A DNA stretch of 64,000 nucleotides, from assembly GCA_019114945.1 (NCBI GenBank), contig DXEN01000017.1, positions 36,015 to 100,014 on the forward strand, written 5' to 3'. The position numbers and the translations under genes are program-made. This stretch comes from Candidatus Parabacteroides intestinigallinarum. GTDB lineage: Bacteria > Bacteroidota > Bacteroidia > Bacteroidales > Tannerellaceae. Below the pieces are notes generated by a model. That model saw only the letters and a list, made by a program, of their open reading frames with translations. It did no database searches and was not told the origin of the DNA. Within the stretch, counting starts at the first letter, position 1. Each line of letters starts with the position of its first letter. This document shows, piece by piece, positions 31,193 through 40,936 of this stretch.

Positions 31193-32446
31193 TTACATAT
31201 CCCGCTCTCGCACGGAAAAGCCGGCGGTTCTCAAATCCTCCCAATAATGTGGATAGCTCTTGCTCACCACCTCGGGATGAGCGATTACGATTCCTCCGGG
31301 ACGCGTCAAAGCGGCGGGAGCAAACGACAAGGCCATCCGATGGTCCTCGTAAGTCGCGATTACCGGATTGGTTTCCGGCTCACATCGCTCGCCAGTCCAT
31401 GCCAGTACACCCTCTCCGCTATCCATCAGGACATATCCCAATTTCCGAAGCTCCGCTTTCAAAGCCTCAATACGATCAGTCTCCTTAATCCGCAAGGAGC
31501 GCAATCCGGAAAAGCGGAAGGGGATATTCAACAACGCGCAACAAACCACGAACGTCTGCGCCAAATCCGGCTCGTCCACGAAATTATACACCAACTTATC
31601 GCACACATCCCCGGTATAACGCAACAAGACACCATCTCGCGTATACGTAGTGCTTACGCCCAGCCGGGCAAACAAACGCGCCCCGGCGGCATCGCCCTGT
31701 AAACTATGTTTGAACAATCCTCGCAACTGTATCTCGCCCCCTTTCGAGAGCGCCAACATCTCGTACCAATAAGAGGCGGCGCTCCAATCCGATTCCACTT
31801 GAAACCGAACCGGCTTATACTCCCCGGGAAGTACCCGGATCGTGTTCCCCGTCCACGAGGCTTTCACCCCGAAACATTCCATCAAACCCAATGTCAAACG
31901 AATATACGGTTTCGAGATTATATCCCCCTCCAAACGCAAGGTCACTCCCTTTTCCATAAGGGGCGCGATCATCAAGATCGCGGATATATATTGCGAACTG
32001 ACATTACCGGGCAAAGCGATCTCGCCCCCCTGCAACGCGCTTCCGAAAATACGCAAAGGCGGATATCCCTCCTTCTCCATATATTCAATACGGGCGCCCA
32101 ATGTATTCAGCGCGTCTACCAATACCTTTATCGGGCGGTTCTTCATGCGCTCGGTTCCGGTAATCGTCCACTCGCCCACCACCTTCGACAAGAAAGCGGT
32201 CAGGAAACGCATCGTAGTGCCGGCAGCCCCCACGTTGAAATCCCGATCGTTGGAGTTCAATGCCCTTACCATCAAATTCGTATCATCGCAATCCGACAAA
32301 TTATCCACGTCGTAAGGGCTATAACTCAACGCGTTCAATATTAACGCCCGGTTACTGATACTTTTCGAGGCTGGAAGTTTTATAGAAGCCCGGAGCGGAG
32401 CGTCCGGCGCGCTTATCAGATAATTCATCACTTTCGATATATTCAA
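31193..32446 (-). CDS. aroA: 3-phosphoshikimate 1-carboxyvinyltransferase
   Basis: LPASKSISNRALIL, NVGAAGTTMRFLTAF, SLRIKETDRIEALKAEL. Confidence 0.95.
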   Translation of the reverse strand: MNISKVMNYLISAPDAPLRASIKLPASKSISNRALILNALSYSPYDVDNLSDCDDTNLMVRALNSNDRDFNVGAAGTTMRFLTAFLSKVVGEWTITGTERMKNRPIKVLVDALNTLGARIEYMEKEGYPPLRIFGSALQGGEIALPGNVSSQYISAILMIAPLMEKGVTLRLEGDIISKPYIRLTLGLMECFGVKASWTGNTIRVLPGEYKPVRFQVESDWSAASYWYEMLALSKGGEIQLRGLFKHSLQGDAAGARLFARLGVSTTYTRDGVLLRYTGDVCDKLVYNFVDEPDLAQTFVVCCALLNIPFRFSGLRSLRIKETDRIEALKAELRKLGYVLMDSGEGVLAWTGERCEPETNPVIATYEDHRMALSFAPAALTRPGGIVIAHPEVVSKSYPHYWEDLRTAGFSVRERDM

Positions 32447-32531
32447 TATTCGCTCGCGAAAGTACGAAAGAATCGCGAATATTCACACGCTCCACATGAA
32501 TATCCAGGAAAGCTTTTTCATGAAGCCACAG

Positions 32532-32641
32532 CACATAGGTGACTTGCCCGGAGAACATACGTGCGTGGACGATTTAACATACGTGCGTTGGCTTTTTAAC
32601 ATACGTGCGTTGGTCCGAAAACATAGGTGCCCCAAACGACC
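32532..32641. repeat. 22-bp tandem array (5 units), conserved core AACATACGTGCG plus variable spacer
   Basis: Units start exactly at 32532, 32554, 32576, 32598, 32620: (A/C)ACATA(C/G)GTG... followed by divergent sequence. Confidence 0.95.
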
Positions 32642-32715
32642 GGCAAAAGAAAACGACAAACAACGGCGACCGGCTTTCAACAGGGAACGGCCACCGTTGT
32701 TTGGTCACGGCTAAA

Positions 32716-33744
32716 CTATCTCTTCTTCTCGGCATAGATGCGCTGGATGATGTCGACCACCTTCATGCCTTCGAGGACGTTGGTGGTAATAATCTCGCCC
32801 GGCGCACCGGAAAGGACATTGACCACGTTGCGGATCACGAAGTTGTGATTTTGGGCGGAACCCTTATAAGGGCCATAATCATTACCTGGATTGGTGGGCG
32901 GCAACTCGGGCATCACATAATCCTTGACGTGACAATAGGCCACCTCGTTCATATATTGCCCACCAATCTTCACGCTCCCATTCTCCGCCACGATAAGCAA
33001 GCTGCTCTCCATATTCTTATCCCACACCGACGTGGAATAATTCAAGCATCCCATACCGCCGTTCACGAAGTTGAAAGTCACGAAACCAGAATCCTCGAAA
33101 GCGGTCAACCCCTCGTGATTGAAGTCGGCGAAGCGGGCGGAGATGTTGCAGATGTCTCCGAACAACCAATACATGATATCGATGAAATGGGAAAATTGCG
33201 TAAACAACGTGCCGCCATCCAACGCGGCGTCGCCATGCCAACCGCCCGGCTTATAATACCGCTCATCGCGGTTCCAGTAACAATTCAGTTGCACCATGTA
33301 AATCTTGCCCAGCTTACCGGACTCTACCATCCGCTTGATCCATACCGATGGTGGCGAATAACGGTTCTGCATCACGCAAAACACCTGCTTGCGATAACGC
33401 AACGAGGTATAAACCACTCGCTCGGCATCCGCCAGGGTAAGCGCCATTGGCTTCTCGATCACCACGTGGTGCCCCTGCTCCATCGCTTGGACCGCCATCG
33501 CGGCATGCAAGCCGTTCGGGGTACAGATATTCACCACGTCGAACTCCAATCCCATCCGGAACAGGGCGTCGATACTCGGGGCGAAAGGTACGTCGTAAGC
33601 CTCGATGCCCAACTCCTCCCGCGGCCGGATATCGCACAGGGCGACCAACTCGGCACCCGCGTCGCGGGTGATCATCTCGGCATGACGCTTCCCGATATGC
33701 CCGCAGCCTACCACGGCGAAACGTATTTTCTTGTCAGTATTCAT
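32716..33744 (-). CDS. Gfo/Idh/MocA family oxidoreductase
   Basis: FAVVGCGHIGKRHAEMI, NICTPNGLHAAMAVQAMEQGHHVVIEKPMAL; WlbA/WbpB-like by eye. Confidence 0.93.
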   Translation of the reverse strand: MNTDKKIRFAVVGCGHIGKRHAEMITRDAGAELVALCDIRPREELGIEAYDVPFAPSIDALFRMGLEFDVVNICTPNGLHAAMAVQAMEQGHHVVIEKPMALTLADAERVVYTSLRYRKQVFCVMQNRYSPPSVWIKRMVESGKLGKIYMVQLNCYWNRDERYYKPGGWHGDAALDGGTLFTQFSHFIDIMYWLFGDICNISARFADFNHEGLTAFEDSGFVTFNFVNGGMGCLNYSTSVWDKNMESSLLIVAENGSVKIGGQYMNEVAYCHVKDYVMPELPPTNPGNDYGPYKGSAQNHNFVIRNVVNVLSGAPGEIITTNVLEGMKVVDIIQRIYAEKKR

Positions 33745-34861
33745 AACGCTTAATCGTATCTATGATATAAAGAACCTCCTCGTCGGTCATCTCCGTATGA
33801 ATCGGTAGGGAAAGGACGGTCTCCGACAGACTGTCCGCCACGTCGAGGGTACTACCTTTCCGGGCGAAACCATAAAACGCCTCCTGCTTTTGCATGGGCA
33901 ACGGGTAATAAATCATCGAGGGAATCCCCTTGGATGCCAAGAAATCCCGCAAGCCATCCCGTTGACGGTCATTAATTCGCAGGGTATATTGATGGTAAAG
34001 ATGGGAGGAATACCCCGCCCTTTGGGGAATGATCCAACGAGGGTCGTCACGCAAGGCCTCATCGTATCGGGCGGCGACCGCCTGCCGGGCCGCGTTAAAT
34101 TCGGCCAAGTGAGGCAACTTCACCTCCAATACCGCCGCCTGTAACGTATCCAACCGCGAGTTACACCCCAGGATCTGATGATGATATTTCACCTTTTGTC
34201 CATGCGAGGCGATCATACGCGCCCGCTCCGCCCAATAATCATCGGCAGTCATCAAGGCACCGCCATCCCCGAAACAGGCCAAAGGCTTGGAGGGGAAGAA
34301 GGAGGTTGTCCCTATATGCCCGATCGTCCCCGCCTTCCGGGTATGTCCATCCGGGAAACGATAGTCCGCGCCCAACGACTGCGCGTTATCCTCAATCAGA
34401 TAAAGCCCGTTCTCGTTGGCGATTCGCATGAGCGGCTCCATATCCGCGCATTGCCCGAAAAGATGAACGGCGACGATCGCCTTGGTCTTGCCGGAAATCG
34501 CGCCCTCTACCAAGGAAGGATTGATCGTGAATGTCGCCGGGTCCACATCCACCCAAACCGGGATCAGCCCCAGCAAGGCGACCACCTCGGCCGCCGCCAC
34601 ATAGGTAAAGGCAGGGACTATCACCTCGTCGCCCGGGCGCAGGTCGAGCGCCATCAAAGCAATCTGTAAGGCATCGGTCCCATTGCCGCAGGTCACGACG
34701 TGCGGCACCTCTAAATAGGATTCCAGGCTCTCGGCGAACCGCCTTACCTGCGGACCATTGATAAAATGGGCATCGCCGACCACCTCGCTTATCGCCCGGT
34801 CGATATCCGGGCGCAAGCGCAGGTACTGCCGGCGCAAATCCACCATCTGGATCGGCTCCAT
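33734..34861 (-). CDS. DegT/DnrJ/EryC1/StrS family aminotransferase
   Basis: GNGTDALQIALMALDLRPGDEVIVPAFTYVAAAEVV, FFPSKPLACFGDGGAL. Confidence 0.95.
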   Translation of the reverse strand: MEPIQMVDLRRQYLRLRPDIDRAISEVVGDAHFINGPQVRRFAESLESYLEVPHVVTCGNGTDALQIALMALDLRPGDEVIVPAFTYVAAAEVVALLGLIPVWVDVDPATFTINPSLVEGAISGKTKAIVAVHLFGQCADMEPLMRIANENGLYLIEDNAQSLGADYRFPDGHTRKAGTIGHIGTTSFFPSKPLACFGDGGALMTADDYWAERARMIASHGQKVKYHHQILGCNSRLDTLQAAVLEVKLPHLAEFNAARQAVAARYDEALRDDPRWIIPQRAGYSSHLYHQYTLRINDRQRDGLRDFLASKGIPSMIYYPLPMQKQEAFYGFARKGSTLDVADSLSETVLSLPIHTEMTDEEVLYIIDTIKRYEY

Positions 34862-36900
34862 TATTTCACCTCACTTCCCGGTTTCACCTCCTTTTGCGGC
34901 ATGATGACGGACAAGCCTCCATCGAAATTCTCCGCCGAGAGAATCATACCTTCCGACACGATGCCTTTCAGCTTGCGCGGCGCCAGGTTCGCGATGAAGC
35001 AAACCTGCTTGCCGACCAATTCCTCCGGTTTATAATGATGCGCGATGCCCGACACGATCGTCCGCTTCTCCAGGCCATCGTCTATACGGAACTGGAGCAA
35101 TTTATCCGCCTTCGGCACCTTCACGCACTCCTGGATCGTGCCCACGCGGATGTCCAATTTCGCGAAATCGTCGTACGTAATGGTCTCGCGGATCGGATTC
35201 GCCTTGTAATTCGCCTCCTCGTTCGCTTTCTTCGTATCGAGCAGCTTCTGTACTTGCGCCTCGATCACGCTATCCTCGATTTTCTCGAACAACAGCTCGG
35301 CCTTGCCCAGCTCATGCCCGGCAGGCAACAGGTCGGTCGAGCCCAAGCGCTCCCACGCCATCGGTTCCACGTTCAGCATCCGGTTCAGTTTCTTCATGCT
35401 GAATGGCAAGAACGGCTCGAAGGCGATCGCCAGGTTGGCCGTGATTTGCAAAGCGATGTTCATGATCGTAGCGACACGCGCCATGTCGGTCTTCGCCAAC
35501 TTCCAAGGCTCCATATCGGCCAGGTACTTGTTGCCGATACGGGCCAGGTTCATCGCCTCCCGTTGCGCGTCGCGGAAATGGAACGTATCCAGCAGGCGCT
35601 CCACGTTGGCCTTCACCTCGGCGAACTCCGCCAGGGTCTGCCGGTCGTAGTCGGTCAGCTCGCCCGCCTCGGGCACCTTGTTATCGAAATACTTGCCGGT
35701 CAGCACCAAGGCCCGGTTCACGAAGTTGCCCAGGATGGCCACCAGCTCATTATTGTTGCGTGCCTGGAAATCCTTCCAGGTAAAATCGTTGTCTTTCGTC
35801 TCGGGAGCGTTGGCCGTCAGCACGTAGCGCAGCACATCCTGCTTGCCCGGCATATCCACCAGATACTCGTTCAGCCAAACCGCCCAGTTGCGCGAGGTCG
35901 AAATCTTATCGCCCTCCAAGTTCAGGAACTCGTTCGCCGGTACGTTCTCCGGCAGGTTGAAGGTCCCCTCCGCCTTCAGCATCGCCGGGAACACGATGCA
36001 ATGGAACACGATGTTGTCCTTGCCGATGAAATGAATCATCTTCGTCTCGGGATCTTTCCACCATTTCTCCCAGCTATCGGGCAGCAGCTCCTTCGTATTC
36101 GAGATGTAACCGATCGGCGCGTCGAACCAAACGTAGAGCACCTTTCCCTCGGCACCCTCCACCGGCACGGGGATTCCCCAATCCAGGTCGCGGCTTACGG
36201 CGCGCGGCTGCAAGCCCATATCCAGCCAGCTCTTGCACTGCCCGTAAACGTTCGGTTTCCACTCCTTGTGCCCCTCAAGAATCCACTCGCGCAAGAACGG
36301 CTCCCACTTGTCGAGCGGCAAATACCAATGCTTCGTCTCCTTCAGCACCAACGCGCTACCGCTCAGGGCCGATTTCGGGTTGATCAGCTCCGTCGGGCTG
36401 AGCGACGTGCCGCAAGCCTCGCACTGGTCGCCATAGGCCTTCTCGTTGCCGCAATGGGGGCAAGTACCGGTGATGTAACGGTCGGCCAGAAACTGCTTCG
36501 CCTCCTCGTCGTAATATTGCTCGCTGGTCTTCTCGATGAACTCGCCCTTGTCGTAGAGCTTACGGAAGAAATCCGACGCCACCTGCCGATGCGTGGCGGA
36601 AGTGGTGCGGGAATAGATATCGAACGAGATGCCGAAATCCTCGAACGACTTCTTAATAATATTATGGTAACGATCCACGATATCCTGCGGCGTGACGCCC
36701 TCTTTCTTCGCCCGGAGCGTGATGGGCACGCCGTGCTCGTCCGACCCACCAATCATCAACACCTCCTCGCCTTTCAAGCGAAGGTAACGGGCATAAATAT
36801 CGGCGGGCACGTACACCCCGGCCAGATGCCCGATGTGCACCGGCCCGTTCGCGTACGGCAACGCCGTAGTAATCAACGTTCTCTTAAAATGTTTCTCCAT
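34861..36900 (-). CDS. metG: Methionine--tRNA ligase with C-terminal tRNA-binding domain
   Basis: [31 protein letters not shown] (KMSKS-like), [28 protein letters not shown]-like domain. Confidence 0.97.
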   Translation of the reverse strand: MEKHFKRTLITTALPYANGPVHIGHLAGVYVPADIYARYLRLKGEEVLMIGGSDEHGVPITLRAKKEGVTPQDIVDRYHNIIKKSFEDFGISFDIYSRTTSATHRQVASDFFRKLYDKGEFIEKTSEQYYDEEAKQFLADRYITGTCPHCGNEKAYGDQCEACGTSLSPTELINPKSALSGSALVLKETKHWYLPLDKWEPFLREWILEGHKEWKPNVYGQCKSWLDMGLQPRAVSRDLDWGIPVPVEGAEGKVLYVWFDAPIGYISNTKELLPDSWEKWWKDPETKMIHFIGKDNIVFHCIVFPAMLKAEGTFNLPENVPANEFLNLEGDKISTSRNWAVWLNEYLVDMPGKQDVLRYVLTANAPETKDNDFTWKDFQARNNNELVAILGNFVNRALVLTGKYFDNKVPEAGELTDYDRQTLAEFAEVKANVERLLDTFHFRDAQREAMNLARIGNKYLADMEPWKLAKTDMARVATIMNIALQITANLAIAFEPFLPFSMKKLNRMLNVEPMAWERLGSTDLLPAGHELGKAELLFEKIEDSVIEAQVQKLLDTKKANEEANYKANPIRETITYDDFAKLDIRVGTIQECVKVPKADKLLQFRIDDGLEKRTIVSGIAHHYKPEELVGKQVCFIANLAPRKLKGIVSEGMILSAENFDGGLSVIMPQKEVKPGSEVK

Positions 36901-36921
36901 ACCTTATGTTCTCTTTTTGAG

Positions 36922-36960
36922 GCACAAAGATACGCGATAATTTGGTTTGTAGGAAAAGAT
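36922..36960. repeat. Direct repeat DR-a (39 bp), metG upstream/promoter region
   Basis: GCACAAAGATACGCGATAATTTGGTTTGTAGGAAAAGAT; reverse complement contains -7-like TATCTTTG; 38/39 identical to DR-b. Confidence 0.95.
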
Positions 36961-37056
36961 AACGGAGCGAATCACGATCCGAGCCCCTTAAAGAACATAA
37001 CCGGGCAATTCCTCTCTCATCTTCCGGACGGTCACCAAAAGAACCGGTAATTCCTC

Positions 37057-37371
37057 CTAGATAATATTAAAGATTTCCTCCTCATCAATCCGATGATATT
37101 CATGAGCGATAATGTCCCGTAACCCCATAATCTGGCGCCAAGGGATATCCGGATAATCCGCCAAATAACGATGATCGGTCTTGTTATCTATCGTCTTGAC
37201 ACTCTTGCCAATAAATATCAATTGCATGCAAATGCCGCTTAAAAGGAACATACCTTCCTGGTCCAGCAAAAAATCATCCGGGGTTTTTATCAGGCGTGCT
37301 TTACTTTGAATCAATAAAATAGCACCCTCCACCCGATCCAACAGAGACTGTACGCGGACTATATCAAACAT
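37057..37371 (-). CDS. HepT-like (DUF86) ribonuclease toxin
   Basis: Start MFDIVRVQSLLDRVEGAILL; RX4HXY motif RDIIAHEY. Confidence 0.85.
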   Translation of the reverse strand: MFDIVRVQSLLDRVEGAILLIQSKARLIKTPDDFLLDQEGMFLLSGICMQLIFIGKSVKTIDNKTDHRYLADYPDIPWRQIMGLRDIIAHEYHRIDEEEIFNII

Positions 37372-37657
37372 AAAGCAAATCTTTTGAGATATCTCGCAAA
37401 AAAGCCGTTCCCTCCAATCGCTTACGAAGACGGACAACATCCACCTCGCAGCCAAACAAAGCCTCCAGCTCCTGCTTTATCCTACAACGCAAAAGAATAT
37501 CCGCCTTCCCCTCATAAGCGACATCGATATCGCTGGATTCGGTACACTCGCCACGCGCCACGGAGCCAAACAGGGCCATTCGAACAACCCCGTAAGCCTT
37601 CGCTTTATTCAGGAAATAATCCCGCAACAACGCCACATACTCTTCTTTTGTTCTCAT
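37364..37657 (-). CDS. MntA-like minimal nucleotidyltransferase antitoxin
   Basis: Start MRTKEEYVALLRDYF; LFGSVARGECTESSDIDVAYEG (GSX10DXD); 8-bp overlap with the HepT gene. Confidence 0.88.
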   Translation of the reverse strand: MRTKEEYVALLRDYFLNKAKAYGVVRMALFGSVARGECTESSDIDVAYEGKADILLRCRIKQELEALFGCEVDVVRLRKRLEGTAFLRDISKDLLYV

Positions 37658-37669
37658 AAACAAACTTTT

Positions 37670-37708
37670 GCACAAAGATACGCGATAATTTGGTTTGTAA
37701 GAAAAGAT
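37670..37708. repeat. Direct repeat DR-b (39 bp)
   Basis: GCACAAAGATACGCGATAATTTGGTTTGTAAGAAAAGAT; one mismatch to 36922-36960. Confidence 0.95.
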
Positions 37709-37754
37709 TGATTTCCTTTGTGACGGCGTTTCCGCCGAATCAAGATTTTTAATT

Positions 37755-37931
37755 ATGAGAAAAGAATTAGGGAAGTTTTTTATCGATGTCGCTAAGCTAG
37801 TTTTAGCGGGAGTGGTCATTTCTGCGATCATGAAAGATTTTGAGAATACCGTATTAGTTATTACTACCGGATTCATTACCGTTATATTCAGTTTAGCAAG
37901 TGGATTATACGAAAAGGAGGATCAACAATGA
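37755..37931 (+). CDS. DUF6722-like small membrane protein (58 aa)
   Basis: Hand translation MRKELGKFFIDVAKLVLAGVVISAIMKDFENTVLVITTGFITVIFSLASGLYEKEDQQ*; homologous by eye to ORF 51018-51230. Confidence 0.85.
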   Translation: MRKELGKFFIDVAKLVLAGVVISAIMKDFENTVLVITTGFITVIFSLASGLYEKEDQQ

Positions 37932-38038
37932 CACCCATTTTAGGAGTATTTAGTTTTTTAGCGATCATTAGTTGCGGTATGTTCATATTCTTGCATACCA
38001 AAGCGGGAAAACGGTGGATGAAGAGCTTGGATAAGTGA
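37928..38038 (+). CDS. Single-TM microprotein (36 aa) translationally overlapping the DUF6722-like gene
   Basis: ATGA overlap; MTPILGVFSFLAIISCGMFIFLHTKAGKRWMKSLDK*. Confidence 0.7.
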   Translation: MTPILGVFSFLAIISCGMFIFLHTKAGKRWMKSLDK

Positions 38039-38040
38039 AT

Positions 38041-38092
38041 ACAAGAAGGGCGACCGGGATAATAAACCTGTTTTCCCGGTTGCCTTTCTTGT
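38041..38092. terminator. Bidirectional terminator between convergent genes
   Basis: ACAAGAAGGGCGACCGGGA / TCCCGGTTGCCTTTCTTGT imperfect 19-bp stem. Confidence 0.75.
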
Positions 38093-38097
38093 CTCAT

Positions 38098-38772
38098 TTA
38101 ATCCGCCAACAGATTGAGGCTTTTCGTGGCGTAATCGTAAGTAATGACGTAAATCTTGCCCGCCTCCAACGGTTTCTTTTCCGCCGGCCAGCTCGCTCTG
38201 CTTCCTTCTTGTGACAAAGGCTCGCCATCAGCGTTCGTGGCGGAAAGAGTGTAGCTTACGGCCGATACTTCCGAATCATAAAGGAAATGATAAGTTCCGC
38301 CATCCGCCGTAATCGTTCCCTCCTTATCCCCATAAGTCACCGTGAAAGTTGGGTCGCTAAAGTAATCCTCAAACCCTTCCGGCAACTCCAGGCGGATGCC
38401 GAACGTCCTCATCGGGACTTCCAGCGTTACGGCGTTTACTTTGCCTTCCTCGATATTGAAAGAGGTCTCCCCGTAATACCAAGCCTCGCCCGGCTTGTAA
38501 TTTTCCGAAGTATAGGCTTTCAGCGTATGCGTTCCTGCGGATAGCTCTATCGTGGAAGGAGCATTTCCGGGGCTATAGGGCGTGCCATCATCTATTTGCA
38601 CATACAAATCATTGTCCACGGCGCGGGTTTGGATGATTTCCTCCTCGGCAGCTTGAAGTTGGATGTTCTCCAAAGAGAGGTAGCCTACGCCCTCTCCCGA
38701 TGGCAATTCCTCCTGCCCGCACGCCGCCAGCAGGAAGATTGTCGCTATGTATATTAATAATGAATGTTTCAT
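38098..38772 (-). CDS. DUF4493 domain-containing lipoprotein
   Basis: Start MKHSLLIYIATIFLLAACGQEELPSGEGVGYLSLENIQLQAAEEEIIQTRAV; short DUF4493-like protein. Confidence 0.75.
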   Translation of the reverse strand: MKHSLLIYIATIFLLAACGQEELPSGEGVGYLSLENIQLQAAEEEIIQTRAVDNDLYVQIDDGTPYSPGNAPSTIELSAGTHTLKAYTSENYKPGEAWYYGETSFNIEEGKVNAVTLEVPMRTFGIRLELPEGFEDYFSDPTFTVTYGDKEGTITADGGTYHFLYDSEVSAVSYTLSATNADGEPLSQEGSRASWPAEKKPLEAGKIYVITYDYATKSLNLLAD

Positions 38773-38776
38773 ATTT

Positions 38777-40936
38777 CTATTTGTCATAATTAAACTTGAA
38801 AGAATCAAGCCAGAATTGACTGCCAATTATATAAGCACTGGCATAAGCTGTAATAGTTTCCCAACCACTAAAGTCTCGAAATTCATCTTCCAAATGATCC
38901 CTATCTTCTTCAGTTCCCGCTTGAAATAATACTTTTACATGAGAAATCGGCAATTCTTTTGCTGATTCATTATATGTAATATCAAGCGATTGAGTTATAT
39001 AACTTCCCACTGATGTTCCTGATTGCAATTTTCCTTCTCCAATAATCGTTTCTACACCATCTGTAATGTTCAACAATGTTGCTTCTACTAAATATTCATC
39101 ACCATTATATGGAGAAGCCTTATAAGTAAAGGTTAATGATGTTGGACGAATATACGCCTCCTTCGCTTTAATAACGTTTGAATTAGCATCGTAATCGCCT
39201 ACACAAACAAAACCTGAAGATATATTATTAATAATACTGTTTCTTTTTTTACCAAAATCACAAGTGTTTCCAGCACCCCAACCAATAACCATCATATGCG
39301 CTACCGTACTTCCATTATCATTTATAGGCAATGTACTTGATTTTGATACATAAAAGACATTAGCTCCATCACTATGGCAGGTTAATTCATTACGAGTATC
39401 AATCCAATTCCCATTAAATATATAAAGCGGATTATTTCGTTTCGGATTTGTTGAGGTATATCCCTCATCCAAACTTGAATTAGGGATTTGAAATTGCTCA
39501 TACAACTCCACTTCCGCTACATCCCCTGGCACCTCTCCACGATACAATCCGCGGATATAATAAGTCGTTCCGGGAGTCAAACCTCCTTTCTTTAAGTCAT
39601 CGCCCAAATTCTCCCAATTAGAAGAACCATTCGCACTGAATTGATAGGTCATATCGGAACTCAATTTGTTGAAATCGCCACTTTCCACTTGCTCTTCCCG
39701 CAAGGCGTTCATCGTAAATTCCTTTGTCCAAATATTTCCGGGATAAGCATCCACCTTGAATTTCGGCGCGACAGTCTTAATTTCATAAGCCTCCGGAGCC
39801 TCGCTGCTCCATCGGTTGTTCGCTTGTACACGGAGTTTGATCTTATTGACGGTCTCGGCTCCGGCATTTGTCTGGAGATTACCGGTCATCGCCGTGAAAT
39901 CGAATTGCCCCTTATTCGTTCCATCCAAAGTCGGAAGGATAATCGAGGCCGCATTAAGTAATGTCCTATCCTCTTCCGACAATTCGCTTAACTTAAAAAT
40001 TTTTTCATTCAACGCTTGGAACTGATTTTGCGCATCCGCAAACTCGAAAGAAAATTCCACGTCTTGAATCGTATGCGAACCCGAGAACGCCAATACGGCC
40101 GAGATAGGAGCCGCCGTTTCCGTATAAACCACGCTATTCCGCCCATCAAAGCCATTCACTTTCGGCGCCGGCAGCCATTCCAGCGGGATAGTCTCACTGA
40201 TGGAGACCTCCTCGGCGTCCACTTTCGAGATATCCAGGCCCAGCTTGTCGTCCATCGTAAGACGGATAGTATAATGCGTACCCGCCTCCGGAGCCGTAGG
40301 AAGTTCGTCGCTCGTGAGCGGAGCCTCGCCCTCCTCGCCGCTCAACCTCGTATAGGCGAACGCGTATTTTACGGCAGAGCCGGCTTTCACGTAGATATGC
40401 CGCATCTCACCAGGCTTGAACGTCATCGAGGTAGAACCGACGGTCACTTTCAGGCCGTACGCCTCGTACGCCTTCTCCATCTCCTCCGCCGGGGGGAAAG
40501 TGGCGGAGAACAAGGCGTTCGCCACCTTGCACGTGACGGTCGCCGTGGCGGTCTCGCCGTCTTTCACCACGACGGGCTCCTCGGTCGTTCCCTCGTAATA
40601 GGGTGCGTCCCAAGCGATGCCGGCGTTCTCGCCATAGGAGGCGGTCACGGTGTAGGTGCCCGCCGAGGCGGGGATGGTCTCGTCCGGAAACTTACCGTTG
40701 TAAATCTCGCTTCCGCCTTCCTTCACGACGCGCACGTTGAACTCCGTCGTGAGTGGCTTGCCCAACTCCTCGGGCGTGCTCTTCGTCTCCACGCCAACCG
40801 ACGCCTCGCCCAGCGAGATGCGGATGCCGCCTCGCGCCTCGCGCCAATCGTCCGTCTGGCAAGCCGCCAGCAGGCACGCCATCGCCAGGCCTCCCAGTAT
40901 CTTCTTCCAATCTCTCATATCGTCTGTTTTACTCAT
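38777..40936 (-). CDS. DUF4493 plus PCMD (putative carbohydrate metabolism) domain lipoprotein
   Basis: MSKTDDMRDWKKILGGLAMACLLAACQTDD; DUF4493-like N-terminus; C-terminal FWLDSFKFNYDK as in PCMD; start ambiguous (40936 or 40918). Confidence 0.78.
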   Translation of the reverse strand: MSKTDDMRDWKKILGGLAMACLLAACQTDDWREARGGIRISLGEASVGVETKSTPEELGKPLTTEFNVRVVKEGGSEIYNGKFPDETIPASAGTYTVTASYGENAGIAWDAPYYEGTTEEPVVVKDGETATATVTCKVANALFSATFPPAEEMEKAYEAYGLKVTVGSTSMTFKPGEMRHIYVKAGSAVKYAFAYTRLSGEEGEAPLTSDELPTAPEAGTHYTIRLTMDDKLGLDISKVDAEEVSISETIPLEWLPAPKVNGFDGRNSVVYTETAAPISAVLAFSGSHTIQDVEFSFEFADAQNQFQALNEKIFKLSELSEEDRTLLNAASIILPTLDGTNKGQFDFTAMTGNLQTNAGAETVNKIKLRVQANNRWSSEAPEAYEIKTVAPKFKVDAYPGNIWTKEFTMNALREEQVESGDFNKLSSDMTYQFSANGSSNWENLGDDLKKGGLTPGTTYYIRGLYRGEVPGDVAEVELYEQFQIPNSSLDEGYTSTNPKRNNPLYIFNGNWIDTRNELTCHSDGANVFYVSKSSTLPINDNGSTVAHMMVIGWGAGNTCDFGKKRNSIINNISSGFVCVGDYDANSNVIKAKEAYIRPTSLTFTYKASPYNGDEYLVEATLLNITDGVETIIGEGKLQSGTSVGSYITQSLDITYNESAKELPISHVKVLFQAGTEEDRDHLEDEFRDFSGWETITAYASAYIIGSQFWLDSFKFNYDK

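Noticed and set aside
32532-32641. CRISPR array
   Set aside because: 22-bp total period with degenerate 11-13-bp core and no cas genes; not CRISPR-like dimensions
34894-37050. 718-aa antisense ORF opposite metG
   Set aside because: Antisense of a conserved aminoacyl-tRNA synthetase; low-complexity R/H/L-rich translation without domains
36961-37056. Second repeat pair AACCGG..AATTCCTC downstream of the HepT gene
   Set aside because: Short and imperfect; not distinguishable from chance
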